This document shows, piece after piece, positions 7,132 through 15,022 of a stretch of 33,334 nt of DNA (position 1 is the first letter of the stretch; each line of letters opens with the position of its first letter). Both the position numbers and the translations under genes were made by a program. The notes beneath the pieces were generated by a model, which had not been told where the DNA came from, ran no database searches, and saw only the letters and a program-made list of their open reading frames with translations. Source of the stretch: CAZWUW01 sp964636895 (GTDB lineage: Bacteria; Bacillota; Thermincolia; Thermincolales; CAZWUW01); assembly GCA_964636895.1 (NCBI GenBank), contig CAZWUW010000027.1, positions 1 to 33,334 on the forward strand. Direction: 5' to 3'.

Positions 7132-7839
7132 ATGGGTTGTGATGTTCGTTTTTATGTAGAAAGAAATGTTAACGATACTTGGGAGCCCGTAAAGGGGCCG
7201 AATCCTTATTACGGAAGATATGCTGATGAACCTGAAGAGACTCTAGCAGATTGGGCGTATGACAACCAGAATTATAATTTGTTTGCCATCTTAGCAAATG
7301 TGCGGAATGGTCGGGGTTTTGCCGGCCGTGACACCGGGAATGGTTTTATTCCAATTGCAATGCCCAAGGGTTTGCCAGACGATGTTAGTCCTGAAATCAA
7401 TAAAAAGTCAGAACAATATGGTTGTGATGGGCATAGTCATAGTTATTTTACCTTACAGGAATTGCTGGATTATGACTGGACACAAACGACCAAACTTCGT
7501 GGATATGTTGGTGCAATAACTTACTATAAATGGTGCTCATGGGACAAAGGTAAAGGCGAGAGTCCTAACGAGTGGTGCGGTGATGTTGGCGGTGGCTTAG
7601 CCCAGAAAATTTCAGAGCAGGAAATGTCTCGAAAGATTGAAGAGGTTGCAACAAAGGAATTAAGTCGCCACGAAGCCATTAAAGCTATTGACGCTAAACT
7701 CCCCCACACTTATTGCCTTGTTGAATGGGAGCAACCATACTACAAAACCTGTCGTGGTTTTTGGTCTGATACTATCCCAAAGCTATTGAGGCTAGGGAAA
7801 CCAGGGGAAGTAAGAATTGTTTTCTGGTTCGACAACTAA
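7132..7839 (+). CDS. Conserved phage protein of the MGCD family, unknown function
   Basis: This is a 235-residue soluble protein that begins MGCDVRFYVERNVNDTWEPV. It belongs to the recurrent phage and bacterial group opening MGCDIHxxVExR. It is rich in Tyr, Trp and Gly and has conserved-looking stretches FAILANVRNGRGFAG and CDGHSHSYFTLQELLDYDW. The Cys-Asp-His rich start could suggest metal binding, but no enzyme motif is recognisable. The ATG follows the SNF2 stop without any gap, so the two are translationally coupled. Confidence 0.8.
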   Translation: MGCDVRFYVERNVNDTWEPVKGPNPYYGRYADEPEETLADWAYDNQNYNLFAILANVRNGRGFAGRDTGNGFIPIAMPKGLPDDVSPEINKKSEQYGCDGHSHSYFTLQELLDYDWTQTTKLRGYVGAITYYKWCSWDKGKGESPNEWCGDVGGGLAQKISEQEMSRKIEEVATKELSRHEAIKAIDAKLPHTYCLVEWEQPYYKTCRGFWSDTIPKLLRLGKPGEVRIVFWFDN

Positions 7840-7857
7840 TAGGAGGAGGTCAGTTAA

Positions 7858-7989
7858 ATGGATATTGAATCCTTCGCGGCTAAAGTTGAGGAGATTCTGG
7901 ACAAATACATTCCGGAGTATCCTGACCGGGTGGCCGCGAAGCAGGAAGTCCTGCGGTTGGTATTAGAAACTTTAAGGGGAGGAAATTAG
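7858..7989 (+). CDS. Small helical protein, 43 residues
   Basis: ATG 7858 follows an excellent ribosome site (AGGAGGAGG) and encodes a 43-residue acidic, helical peptide beginning MDIESFAAKVEEILDKYIPE and ending LRLVLETLRGGN. Ribosome site strength and tight spacing to both neighbours support it being real. The function is unknown. Confidence 0.6.
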   Translation: MDIESFAAKVEEILDKYIPEYPDRVAAKQEVLRLVLETLRGGN

Positions 7990-7990
7990 A

Positions 7991-8389
7991 TTGTCAATCA
8001 AGATTAAAGAGCGGTTGGTGCGACTGGCCGAATTGAAGAACGAGAAGGACGATGCCAAAAAGATGTTTAGCGACAAAGAGGCCGCGTTTAAAGCCTATGA
8101 GCGCGAAACCCACAAATTAATGGAGGTCCAGGATGTTAAGACCGTTAAAATTGACGGACTTGGGACGTTCACCCGGTCGGAGCGGACTTACTGCAAGGTG
8201 CTGGCCGAGTCCGAGGAAGAGTTTGTTTCCTGGGCTGAGGAGGAAGGCGTCGCAGACGAACTGGTTAAGCGAAAATTTGAGACCAAGCGGCTTAATGCGC
8301 TGGTGAAGGAGCGGCTGGAGAACGGCGACGACCTGCCGCCGGGGGTAGATGTAACCCCGACACCGTATATCAGTATCAGGAAGGGGTAA
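7991..8389 (+). CDS. Coiled-coil phage protein
   Basis: This is a 132-residue protein starting at TTG 7991 behind AGGGGAGG. The first 55 residues are charged and predicted coiled coil (KNEKDDAKKMFSDKEAAFKA). A short strand pair (VKTVKIDGLGTFTRSERTYC) and a helical C-terminus ending LPPGVDVTPTPYISIRKG follow. This C-terminal signature recurs in small phage proteins encoded near recombination and replication genes. I cannot assign an activity; a scaffold or nuclease-modulating role would be a guess. Confidence 0.72.
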   Translation: MSIKIKERLVRLAELKNEKDDAKKMFSDKEAAFKAYERETHKLMEVQDVKTVKIDGLGTFTRSERTYCKVLAESEEEFVSWAEEEGVADELVKRKFETKRLNALVKERLENGDDLPPGVDVTPTPYISIRKG

Positions 8390-8424
8390 GGGTCCCCCTA
8401 ATAACATTAAGGAGGAATGTATTT

Positions 8425-8862
8425 ATGGAGACCAAAAAAATTATTGAGATTAACGGCGTGAAGCTAGAGGTGGACTTAAGTACCGCAAAGCGGATTGACG
8501 AATTTAGGGTCGGCGACCCTGTAAAGGTGCTTAAAAAGAAGTACGACGAGGATAAAGTTTACCCAGGCATCATTATCGGGTTTGAAAATTTCAAGAGCAA
8601 GCCAACCATAACTGTAGCTTGCTTGGAACTTAGTTACAACGAGGCAAGGGTCGAGTATATCTATTACAACGAAGATTCAAAGGTTGAGATTGTTCATTCG
8701 GGGCTGCACGAAGTTCCCTTCAATAAAGGAACTGTTATCGACCTTATGGACCGGCAAGTCCTGCAAAAAGAGCAGGAGCTGCGGGATTTACAGAACAAAA
8801 AAGAGTTTTTCTTGAAGAACTTTAACCGGTACTTTGGGGAGTTTGGTAGTAAGGAGTGGTAA
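8425..8862 (+). CDS. Hypothetical phage protein
   Basis: This is a 145-residue protein preceded by AAGGAGG. The N-terminal 100 residues look like a small beta fold (VDLSTAKRIDEFRVGDPVKV, then PGIIIGFENFKSKPTITVAC), reminiscent of SH3/KOW-like barrels. The C-terminus is a charged helix (RQVLQKEQELRDLQNKKEFF). The short non-coding stretch CCCTAATAACATTAAGGAGG before it recurs in front of the gene at 10144. No family is recognised. Confidence 0.75.
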   Translation: METKKIIEINGVKLEVDLSTAKRIDEFRVGDPVKVLKKKYDEDKVYPGIIIGFENFKSKPTITVACLELSYNEARVEYIYYNEDSKVEIVHSGLHEVPFNKGTVIDLMDRQVLQKEQELRDLQNKKEFFLKNFNRYFGEFGSKEW

Positions 8863-8925
8863 TAGTCGGTTTTTTATGCCACACCAATAACAACTAAAAA
8901 GCGTTAAGGAGGAAACCGCAAAACC

Positions 8926-9798
8926 ATGAAACTAAAAACCATTAGTGCCATTTTGGCTAAAAAGCACCAGGATTTCTGCGAGTCCATCACTAACCCCGAG
9001 GTCCGGAAAATGGTAGAACAGAATAGCATCATAACCGGGGGCTCTATTGTCTCCATGCTCTTGAACGAAAAAGTCAATGACTTCGATTATTACTTTACCA
9101 ACAGTCAAACGGTGTTGGCGGTTGCCGAGTACTTTGTGGAGCAATTTAACGCATCCCGGCCCGATATTAAGGCAAGTATTGTGGATGAAACCGAAAGTGG
9201 CAGAATAAAGATTTTCATTAAATCTAAAGGCGTTGCCGGGGACTTCCCGGAGGACGAGGAGTTACCAGAGGACATTGACATTGTAGAGGAAGAACCCAAG
9301 AAGGAACCAGTGGACAAGCCCCGGTATTGCCCTACTTTCTTGTCCTCCAATGCGATTACCCTCTCCAATAAAGTGCAGCTGATTATCCGGTTCTATGGGG
9401 AGCCTGAGGAGATACATAAGAACTATGACTTTGTTCACTGCACCGGTTATTGGACTTCTAAGGATAAAAAGTTAGAAATCTCCAAGGAAGCCCTGGAGGC
9501 CATTTTGACCAAGGAATTACGATATGTTGGCTCCGAGTATCCACTGTGTTCCATTATCCGGACTCGGAAATTCATTGAGCGGGGTTGGACAATCAACGCC
9601 GGGCAATATCTTAAAATGTGTATGCAGCTCAACGAATTAGACCTGACGAACGTCAATGTCCTGGAAGACCAGTTAGTTGGGGTGGATGTGGCGTACTTTG
9701 TGCAGGTGATTAGGGATGTTAAGAACCGGCAGGAGGAGGAACCTGAGTTTAAGGTGGATTCAGCATATCTAACAACGATTATTGATAAGATATTTTAA
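8926..9798 (+). CDS. Nucleotidyltransferase-like phage protein
   Basis: This is a 290-residue protein. Residues 36-56 (ITGGSIVSMLLNEKVNDFDYY) carry the GGS...DFD pattern of the polymerase-beta type nucleotidyltransferase fold, with G38-G39-S40 binding phosphates and D52/D54 as metal ligands. An acidic linker (about 104-128) separates this from a second part containing FLSSNAITLSNKVQLIIRFYG, which in related proteins completes the catalytic sheet, and a helical C-terminus. The substrate is unknown. Phage members are often called nucleotidyltransferase without biochemical proof. AAGGAGG precedes the ATG. Confidence 0.75.
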   Translation: MKLKTISAILAKKHQDFCESITNPEVRKMVEQNSIITGGSIVSMLLNEKVNDFDYYFTNSQTVLAVAEYFVEQFNASRPDIKASIVDETESGRIKIFIKSKGVAGDFPEDEELPEDIDIVEEEPKKEPVDKPRYCPTFLSSNAITLSNKVQLIIRFYGEPEEIHKNYDFVHCTGYWTSKDKKLEISKEALEAILTKELRYVGSEYPLCSIIRTRKFIERGWTINAGQYLKMCMQLNELDLTNVNVLEDQLVGVDVAYFVQVIRDVKNRQEEEPEFKVDSAYLTTIIDKIF

Positions 9799-9837
9799 CG
9801 GTGAAGTATGCCGGATAACCGGCGAAGGGGAGGGACG

Positions 9838-10065
9838 GTGACGAATTTGGAGCCTAAGTTTAAGGTGGGCGATAAGGTGACGGTGGTTGATAACCCGCAC
9901 CCGGAAGAAGATTATTTTGGGATATTTAAAGATATTGTCAGGGCGCGTGCTGGAGAAATTTACGAGGTGGAAGCGGTAGCACCTGACGAGAAATTTAATA
10001 CTTACACCTTAAATGATGAGGGTTTCTTCTGGCCTGAATACTTATTAGCTTCTGCGAACGTTTAA
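9838..10065 (+). CDS. Small SH3-like phage protein
   Basis: This is a 75-residue protein from GTG 9838, chosen because GGGGAGGG lies just upstream; an ATG at 9808 in the same frame has no comparable site. The sequence FKVGDKVTVVDNP...AGEIYEVEAV...YTLNDEGFFWPEYLL has the strand spacing of small SH3/KOW-like barrels, common in phage accessory proteins. The function is unknown. Confidence 0.68.
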   Translation: MTNLEPKFKVGDKVTVVDNPHPEEDYFGIFKDIVRARAGEIYEVEAVAPDEKFNTYTLNDEGFFWPEYLLASANV

Positions 10066-10143
10066 CTTCTCACCCATATTATCGCACCGAAAACCAACAT
10101 TAAGGAGGTAAAAATCCCTAATAACATTAAGGAGGTAAACCAA

Positions 10144-10341
10144 ATGAATACATTTTGTCCGGCGTTCCAGCGATACTGCAACAGTAGCGGACAGCTAATA
10201 TCCTGCAGCCAGTGCCTGGAAAGGCATAATAGGGTGCCGGTGCAAAAAAAGGGCAACAGCAGGCATGGGTTCCGTGTAGGGCATGTGGTGCATCCATTGA
10301 CGGCCTGGAAAATAAAAGAAGGGGGAAAAATTGATGTTTAA
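10144..10341 (+). CDS. Small Cys-rich protein
   Basis: This is a 65-residue protein with TTAAGGAGG directly upstream. The first 25 residues contain FCPAFQRYC and LISCSQC, four cysteines suited to one zinc site. The remainder is basic. The last codons overlap the start of the next gene. The leader ACATTAAGGAGGTAAA occurs twice in a row just upstream (about 10098 and 10124), a small duplication of the ribosome-site region. Confidence 0.62.
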   Translation: MNTFCPAFQRYCNSSGQLISCSQCLERHNRVPVQKKGNSRHGFRVGHVVHPLTAWKIKEGGKIDV

Positions 10342-10936
10342 AGTCGGTGAAACGAGGGAGACCGAAGCCGGCGGCGCCGGAGACAAAGAGCGCTGGGAGA
10401 GCGTGGCGAAGCGGTTTGAAGCGGTTAAGAATGCTCTGCAAAAAATCAACAGTGCATTATTGTACGCGGGCGGCGATAAGGACATCCCTGAGTGCCTGTT
10501 CTGCCTGGAGTTAATGACGGAACATGGCCCCAACGGGTGCGATTACTGCGCCTTTGCCAAAGTGTTTGGTCGCTGCAGTCGCGATGAGGATCAAATCTGG
10601 CGCAGTATTAAACTGTCAATAGGTGACGCTATTAAAGAAGCAGGAATGGTGGTCGAGGCCGCCCAAATCGATGTGTGCCCGAGTTGCGGGAAGACAAGGA
10701 GCGGGAAGGCCATTAAACTCAGTGTCTATGGCTTTTGTGAAGTGGTTAGTCTTACTGATATCGTAAAAAGGATGCCAATGGTTGAAAAGGCTGTATGTGA
10801 TAACTGGTTTGTTTATGTTTTGGTTAACGATAATGGTTCAACAGTTATTGATTTTGCTGACAGCCCGAACACTGCCCGCAAAATTCGCGCCGCACTGCTG
10901 AATGTTTGCCCCGATTGCGGTCAGCCCCTGGATTAA
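10334..10936 (+). CDS. Zinc-ribbon phage protein
   Basis: This is a 200-residue protein starting ATG 10334 behind AAGGGGG. An N-terminal cysteine cluster (CLFCLE..., then GCDYCAFAKVFGRC) is followed by a split zinc ribbon, with CPSCGK in the middle and CPDCGQ at the extreme C-terminus. A domain of about 75 residues is inserted between the two ribbon halves (VVSLTDIVKRMPMVEKA...). The inserted-domain arrangement suggests nucleic-acid or protein binding. No named family is recognised. Confidence 0.72.
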   Translation: MFKVGETRETEAGGAGDKERWESVAKRFEAVKNALQKINSALLYAGGDKDIPECLFCLELMTEHGPNGCDYCAFAKVFGRCSRDEDQIWRSIKLSIGDAIKEAGMVVEAAQIDVCPSCGKTRSGKAIKLSVYGFCEVVSLTDIVKRMPMVEKAVCDNWFVYVLVNDNGSTVIDFADSPNTARKIRAALLNVCPDCGQPLD

Positions 10937-10957
10937 TTACGCACTAACTACAACTGA

Positions 10958-11002
10958 AAAGCGTAAGGGGTTAAAGCGCAAGGGGCTAAAGCGCAAGGGG
11001 CT
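10958..11002. repeat. 15-bp tandem repeat, three units
   Basis: Three consecutive copies of AAAGCGYAAGGGGYT stand at 10958-10972, 10973-10987 and 10988-11002; the last two are identical. They follow an ACAACTGAAAA operator-like half-site (10950-10960) in the leader of the gene at 11055. Confidence 0.85.
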
Positions 11003-11007
11003 AAATC

Positions 11008-11025
11008 AAATGGTACTTACCATTT
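11008..11025. promoter_or_regulatory. Perfect dyad AAATGGTA-CT-TACCATTT
   Basis: Perfect 8-bp arms with a 2-base centre lie 30 bases upstream of the possible ssDNA-binding protein gene, followed by an AT-rich stretch and AAGGAGG. The short centre makes a protein operator likelier than an RNA hairpin. The binding protein is unknown. Confidence 0.55.
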
Positions 11026-11054
11026 CATATAAAAAAATTTAAGGAGGAGTTAAG

Positions 11055-11822
11055 ATGGCTAAAAAAGAGACCAATGAAGTTACGGTAACCCAGTCTACTG
11101 CGGTGCCGACCGTACAAGCGCAGGTGCCGACCCACGGAGCGTTAGACCAGTCGGATATCACGATTCCCCGGTTACAATTGCTCCAGGCTCTTAGCGATGC
11201 GGTGTCGGAAGACCTGGGTAAGCAAGGGGAGTTCATGAACTCCGTCACTTCGGAGAACTATGGCAAGGAAGTGCTGTTTATTCCGCTAATCAGTCGCGAA
11301 TCGGAGATTATCAAGGGTAAGGCGTTGTTCGAGGACAGGGCGCTGAAGTGCCGGTCCAGTAACCGGATTGAGGGTATCGGTGAGCCGGGCGGGTATTGCC
11401 CGGAGTGCCCCAATGCTAAATTTGGCGATGATAACGAAGCGCCGAAGTGCAGCGACCAGTACGTTTATCTCGCGTATGTCGTGGGTAGCGATGATGACCT
11501 GCCGGTAGCCGTTATTCTCAGTAAAACCGGTCTTAAGGAGGCGCGTATATTTAATACCCTGCTTAAAGGCGGATTCAACGCAGTGGCGAAGGGCAAGAAG
11601 CCGGCGTTCGGCACAGTATATAGCTTGTCGGCTATTAAAAAGAAGTTTGCAAAAGGCGAAGCGTTTGTGCCGAAGGTGAAAAAACTGCGGGAGGCCAGCG
11701 GCGAAGAAGCCGTGGCGGCGCAGGAAATGTATGATTCCTTCAGTGGTGTTAACGTCGAGGTGGATATGAGTTCCGGTACCAATGAATTTAGTGCCGGAGC
11801 AACGGAGGAATCGTTCGTTTAA
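11055..11822 (+). CDS. Possible phage single-stranded DNA-binding protein
   Basis: This is a 255-residue protein. After a Thr/Val-rich tail comes SDITIPRLQLLQALSDAVSE, a segment typical of phage proteins taken as ssDNA-binding. The region KCRSSNR...YCPECPNAKFGDDNEAPKCSD supplies a four-cysteine zinc knuckle. Strands (YVYLAYVVG, LPVAVILSKTG) follow, then a basic patch (FGTVYSLSAIKKKFAKG) and an acidic, low-complexity C-terminus as in SSB and gp32 proteins. A strong AAGGAGG site and an elaborate leader with repeats and a dyad suggest high, controlled expression. The assignment rests on architecture and context (replication module), not on a certain family match. Confidence 0.6.
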   Translation: MAKKETNEVTVTQSTAVPTVQAQVPTHGALDQSDITIPRLQLLQALSDAVSEDLGKQGEFMNSVTSENYGKEVLFIPLISRESEIIKGKALFEDRALKCRSSNRIEGIGEPGGYCPECPNAKFGDDNEAPKCSDQYVYLAYVVGSDDDLPVAVILSKTGLKEARIFNTLLKGGFNAVAKGKKPAFGTVYSLSAIKKKFAKGEAFVPKVKKLREASGEEAVAAQEMYDSFSGVNVEVDMSSGTNEFSAGATEESFV

Positions 11823-11889
11823 TCCTGAATAATGGGGAGGTCTGTTGGCTTCCCCTTGAATTTTCCTAAGTCAGAGGGAGGTGCGGATA

Positions 11890-12174
11890 TTGGATATTGA
11901 AGCGATTAAAACCGCTGTAGTGGCATTGAATGCGGAGGGCGTTTTAAACGTATTCTCTGACGGGAGTATTTATTTATGCAGGCAGCGGTTTATGGAGCAG
12001 TTTGACTTGGGCGAGGTAGTAGTAATTAAAGAGGGCAGCAAGGATTATCTGTATCATTTAAAGGCTGAGCGTGGCGGGATAGTGTTCACGACTGCAGTCA
12101 GCGCAGAAGAGTGGAATTTCTTTGTAACAGAGAGGGGGCGGCGGGACAATGAAGCACAAGTATCTGCCGATTAA
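11890..12174 (+). CDS. Hypothetical phage protein
   Basis: This is a 94-residue protein from TTG 11890, eight bases behind GGGAGGT; a GTG at 11881 overlaps that site and is unlikely. It begins MDIEAIKTAVVALNAEGVLN and contains alternating strands (VFSDGSIYLC, GEVVVIKEG, GGIVFTTAVSAEEW). The 3' end overlaps the next gene by 26 bases in another frame. No family is recognised. Confidence 0.65.
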   Translation: MDIEAIKTAVVALNAEGVLNVFSDGSIYLCRQRFMEQFDLGEVVVIKEGSKDYLYHLKAERGGIVFTTAVSAEEWNFFVTERGRRDNEAQVSAD

Positions 12175-12469
12175 GATTGAAAAACCATTGCTCAAAGAGA
12201 TTGTGATTACACTCCTCATTGTGGCATTGTTTTTTGGCCTTATAGCCCTTATGCCAGATGAGCGCGGCACAACATATGCCGACACAACGTATGCCGGCAC
12301 AACATATGCCGACCATGTCGTTAAGCCCGGAGATACGATATGGGACATTGCAAAGGAGCGGTATCCCGGCCAGCATACCGGTGAAAAGGTGTATCAGATA
12401 ACAGAGGCCAATAAGGTGCAGAATGGATTAATCAAGCCCGGACAGGTGCTAAAGGTGCCGGATAAGTGA
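12149..12469 (+). CDS. Membrane-anchored LysM protein, YneA-like
   Basis: This is a 106-residue protein with a short cytoplasmic segment, one hydrophobic helix (about 18-36, IVITLLIVALFFGLIALM), a linker made of three TTYAD/G repeats (encoded by a 15-bp DNA triplication at 12269-12313), and one LysM domain at residues about 56-105 (VVKPGDTIWDIAKERY...IKPGQVLKVPDK). This is the length and architecture of YneA, the SOS-induced cell-division inhibitor of Bacillus, which acts outside the membrane through its LysM. A phage copy could delay host division during replication. A peptidoglycan-binding spanin-like or lysis-accessory role is the alternative. AGGGGGCGG precedes the ATG. Division inhibition is inference. 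Confidence 0.75.
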   Translation: MKHKYLPIKIEKPLLKEIVITLLIVALFFGLIALMPDERGTTYADTTYAGTTYADHVVKPGDTIWDIAKERYPGQHTGEKVYQITEANKVQNGLIKPGQVLKVPDK

Positions 12470-12479
12470 AGTTCTAGGG

Positions 12480-12548
12480 GCGGCAAAGCCGCAGGGTGAT
12501 GGTATTAAATGCCCCCCCGGAAGCCCCGGAGCCTGCCCACTAAGGCAG
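12480..12548. other. Short non-coding stretch with two hairpins
   Basis: Between the LysM gene and the Myb-like gene two perfect hairpins occur: GCGGC-AAA-GCCGC (12480-12492) and CTGCC-CACTAA-GGCAG (12533-12548). Neither has a T tract, so they are not typical terminators. Tiny frames exist here but none is convincing. Confidence 0.5.
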
Positions 12549-12595
12549 TTCAATGAGGAGGCCCAATAACACGTCCCCGAGAGGGGGAGTCAGCG

Positions 12596-12934
12596 ATAGA
12601 CAAGCGACCTTGTAAATACAGGTGTGCCCAATGGAGGCAGAATAAGTACACACCGCGCCCGTGGACGCCGGTAACTGATATTGTTCTGTCGATGTGCCTC
12701 CGCGATGACCGACTAAACGATTCTATGGATAAAATAGCCTGCTGCATGAACCGTAGCGAATCAGAGGTCATTGAGCATATTAATCAGCGGAGCGGTCCAT
12801 GTCGAGTGATTATTGGCCTGGACTATGATGACATCGGCTGGCACATGCGCATCGCCGTTGAGGAGGCCACGGATATGCGCCGGGGCCTCATTGGAAGCGA
12901 TGTTAAAAAGTCGTTTAAGGATTGGGGGAAGTAA
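12596..12934 (+). CDS. Myb/SANT-like DNA-binding protein with probable ATA start
   Basis: The first ATG in frame is at 12692, but the conserved-looking part starts earlier: RPWTPVTDIVLSM, then LNDSMDKIACCMNRSESEV has the W-T-P...IA..L.RSE..V pattern of a Myb/SANT-type helix-turn-helix, and its Trp is encoded near 12650. The frame is open back to a TGA near 12554. GGGGGAG (12583-12589) stands six bases before an ATA at 12596, the most plausible initiation site. An N-terminal PCKYRC pair adds two cysteines. Its stop abuts the methyltransferase ATG (no spacer), so the two are coupled. A role as a small transcription or packaging regulator is only a guess. Confidence 0.6.
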   Translation: MDKRPCKYRCAQWRQNKYTPRPWTPVTDIVLSMCLRDDRLNDSMDKIACCMNRSESEVIEHINQRSGPCRVIIGLDYDDIGWHMRIAVEEATDMRRGLIGSDVKKSFKDWGK

Positions 12935-15022
12935 ATGAAGACTGTTGAAATTAAGGATTTCCATTTGTTTTGCGGCATCGGTGGCGGGCAACTTGGATTC
13001 CAATGGGCTTCGGAAGAGTATAAGGGCATTCGCGGGGTGTTCCGCAGTCTGGGCGGCATAGACGCAGACCCCGGAGCTTGTGAGAACTTCCGGAGAATAA
13101 CCGGTGCGCCAGCCTTTTGTATGGACCTGTTTGAGCGCAGATATTATGTGGCGTTCCACGGCAAGGAGCCACCGGAGGGTTGGCGAGAAGTAATGCCGCA
13201 GGATATATTGACGGCCACTGAAGGAGAGGTTCCGGATGTTGTGTTTCTATCGCCCCCGTGCAAAGGCTTCAGCGGGTTACTGCCGGAAAAATCGGCTAAG
13301 TCTGCCAAGTATCAGGCACTGAACAATCTTACAGTCCGAGGGATATACCTTACGCTTGAAGCATTCAGATACGACTTGCCAGCCTTTGTAATACTGGAAA
13401 ACGTGCCGAGGATAACTTCCAGGGGCGAAAAACTGCTCCACACGATTAAAGGGGTGTTGGAATCCTACGGTTATGTGGTACCCGATGGAAAAACGCATGA
13501 CTGCGGAGAGGTTGGTGGACTGGGCCAGCGGCGCAGAAGGTTTACTCTGGTAGCACGGAACCCAAAGAAGATTTCCAACCTTATTTACCATCCGCCGAAG
13601 CAAAAGCTGAAATCCATCGGTGAGATAATCGGTCCTATGTTGATGCCTGATGATCCGGCTGCCGGACCCATGCACCGGTTACCGAATCTACAGTTTAAGA
13701 CTGCGGTTAGGCTGGCTCTTATACCTGCAGGTGGTGACTGGCGCGATCTGGAGAACATCGACCCGGCACGGTATCGGCTTGAATATGTTCCTCGGGGCGG
13801 CGGACCTTATGGCGTACAGGAATGGGGTGAACCCGGGAGCACTGTTATCGGAAATGCAAGTATTAAGGGAAGTAATGCCGCTGCTGTTGCGGACCCGAGA
13901 CTAGACCCTAAAAGCCCGAAATTTAACCATGCTTATAAGATAGAAAAATGGGATACACCGGCTGGCACTGTTGCTGGTGGTACTGGTCCTAGCTCAGGAG
14001 CTACATGTATTTCTGACCCGAGACTGTCTGAAAACATAGGTAAGTCATTTAACGGAAGCCCAGGGCTAATGGGAGTTATTGATTGGAATAAGCCATCACA
14101 GGCGGTTACGGGGAGCGCATCAGCTTCTAGTAGTAACTGTCCATCTGCTGTAGCTGACCCGAGACTACCGGCCAGGGATAGCCGGCACCCCGGAGTATAC
14201 CGGGTGATCAAAATTGACGAACCGGCGCCATGCGTAACCGGTACTCGATTTGGCAGCGGAGCCCCAGCCATTGCCGACCCAAGGACAGGATTTAAAGATA
14301 GTACACACGGCGCCATTTATAAAGTGAGCAATTGGGATGAGCCAGCGAATACAATTACCGGGGCCAATAGGCCAAATAACGGGGCTATTTCTATTTCAGA
14401 CCCTCGGGTTGGTCCAAAATGGCGGAATGGTTGGAAATGCACCGGCGCCGTGGGGCGGATTAACGAATGGGATAAACCGACAGATACTGTAATTGGTCAT
14501 TCCAGTGCCCGGGGAAATGGGGCCTCATGTGTAGCAGACCCACGGTTAAATTGCTCACCCCGCAATGGGACAATGGGCGTCCAAGAGTGGGACAATCCTG
14601 CAGCAACCGTGGTTGGCGCAGGAGATATTCATGCCGGTGCATCGGCAGTATCCGACCCTAGAATACCAGCTGATAACGAACAAGGGAAATGGGTAATTAT
14701 CTCTCTTGACGGAACCTGGCATCGACCATTAACTACACTGGAACTGGCAGCTCTACAGAGTTTTCCACTCACGCTCCCGGATGGAAGGCCGCTGGTCTTG
14801 GCCGGCAACTCAGACGCAAAATGGCGGGAATGGATTGGCAACGCAGTTCCCCCGCTGTCAGCAATGGCTTGGGCTAATACGGTGATAATGTCCGTGCTGG
14901 CTTCAAATATCGGTGATTATCTGATGGATTTGAACGGTTCCGGGATCTGGGTTGTGCCGGTCCAGGAAACGCCGGAATGGGAGATAGTTAATGAGTTGGA
15001 TCGAAACATATTCCGGGGTTAA
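12935..15022 (+). CDS. DNA (cytosine-5) methyltransferase with repetitive recognition region
   Basis: This is a 695-residue C5 methyltransferase. Motif I is LFCGIGGGQLGF (11-22). Motif IV is SPPCKGFS with the catalytic Cys109. Motif VI is ENV (155-157) and motif VIII is QRRRR (198-202). Motifs IX/X near the C-terminus are RPLTTLELAALQSFP and GNAVPP (from 635). Between VIII and IX, where the target recognition domain belongs, residues 292-585 hold seven repeats of about 42 residues, each with W-x-x-P-x-x-T-V-x-G and ending V-A-D-P-R. The usual phage enzyme is 300-450 residues, so the recognition region is greatly enlarged. It probably protects phage DNA from host restriction, perhaps at several targets. 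The ATG directly follows the Myb-like gene's stop. Confidence 0.94.
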   Translation: MKTVEIKDFHLFCGIGGGQLGFQWASEEYKGIRGVFRSLGGIDADPGACENFRRITGAPAFCMDLFERRYYVAFHGKEPPEGWREVMPQDILTATEGEVPDVVFLSPPCKGFSGLLPEKSAKSAKYQALNNLTVRGIYLTLEAFRYDLPAFVILENVPRITSRGEKLLHTIKGVLESYGYVVPDGKTHDCGEVGGLGQRRRRFTLVARNPKKISNLIYHPPKQKLKSIGEIIGPMLMPDDPAAGPMHRLPNLQFKTAVRLALIPAGGDWRDLENIDPARYRLEYVPRGGGPYGVQEWGEPGSTVIGNASIKGSNAAAVADPRLDPKSPKFNHAYKIEKWDTPAGTVAGGTGPSSGATCISDPRLSENIGKSFNGSPGLMGVIDWNKPSQAVTGSASASSSNCPSAVADPRLPARDSRHPGVYRVIKIDEPAPCVTGTRFGSGAPAIADPRTGFKDSTHGAIYKVSNWDEPANTITGANRPNNGAISISDPRVGPKWRNGWKCTGAVGRINEWDKPTDTVIGHSSARGNGASCVADPRLNCSPRNGTMGVQEWDNPAATVVGAGDIHAGASAVSDPRIPADNEQGKWVIISLDGTWHRPLTTLELAALQSFPLTLPDGRPLVLAGNSDAKWREWIGNAVPPLSAMAWANTVIMSVLASNIGDYLMDLNGSGIWVVPVQETPEWEIVNELDRNIFRG
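13808..14687 (+). repeat. Seven degenerate protein repeats in the methyltransferase
   Basis: The coding sequence holds seven units of about 126 bases whose translations align (for example VQEWGEPGSTVIG, IEKWDTPAGTVAG, VSNWDEPANTITG, INEWDKPTDTVIG, VQEWDNPAATVVG), each followed by a small-residue loop and [VI][AS]DPR. DNA identity between units is modest, so they are old duplications under selection, not recent slippage. The following segment WHRPLTTLE (motif IX) looks like a distant eighth copy. Confidence 0.85.
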
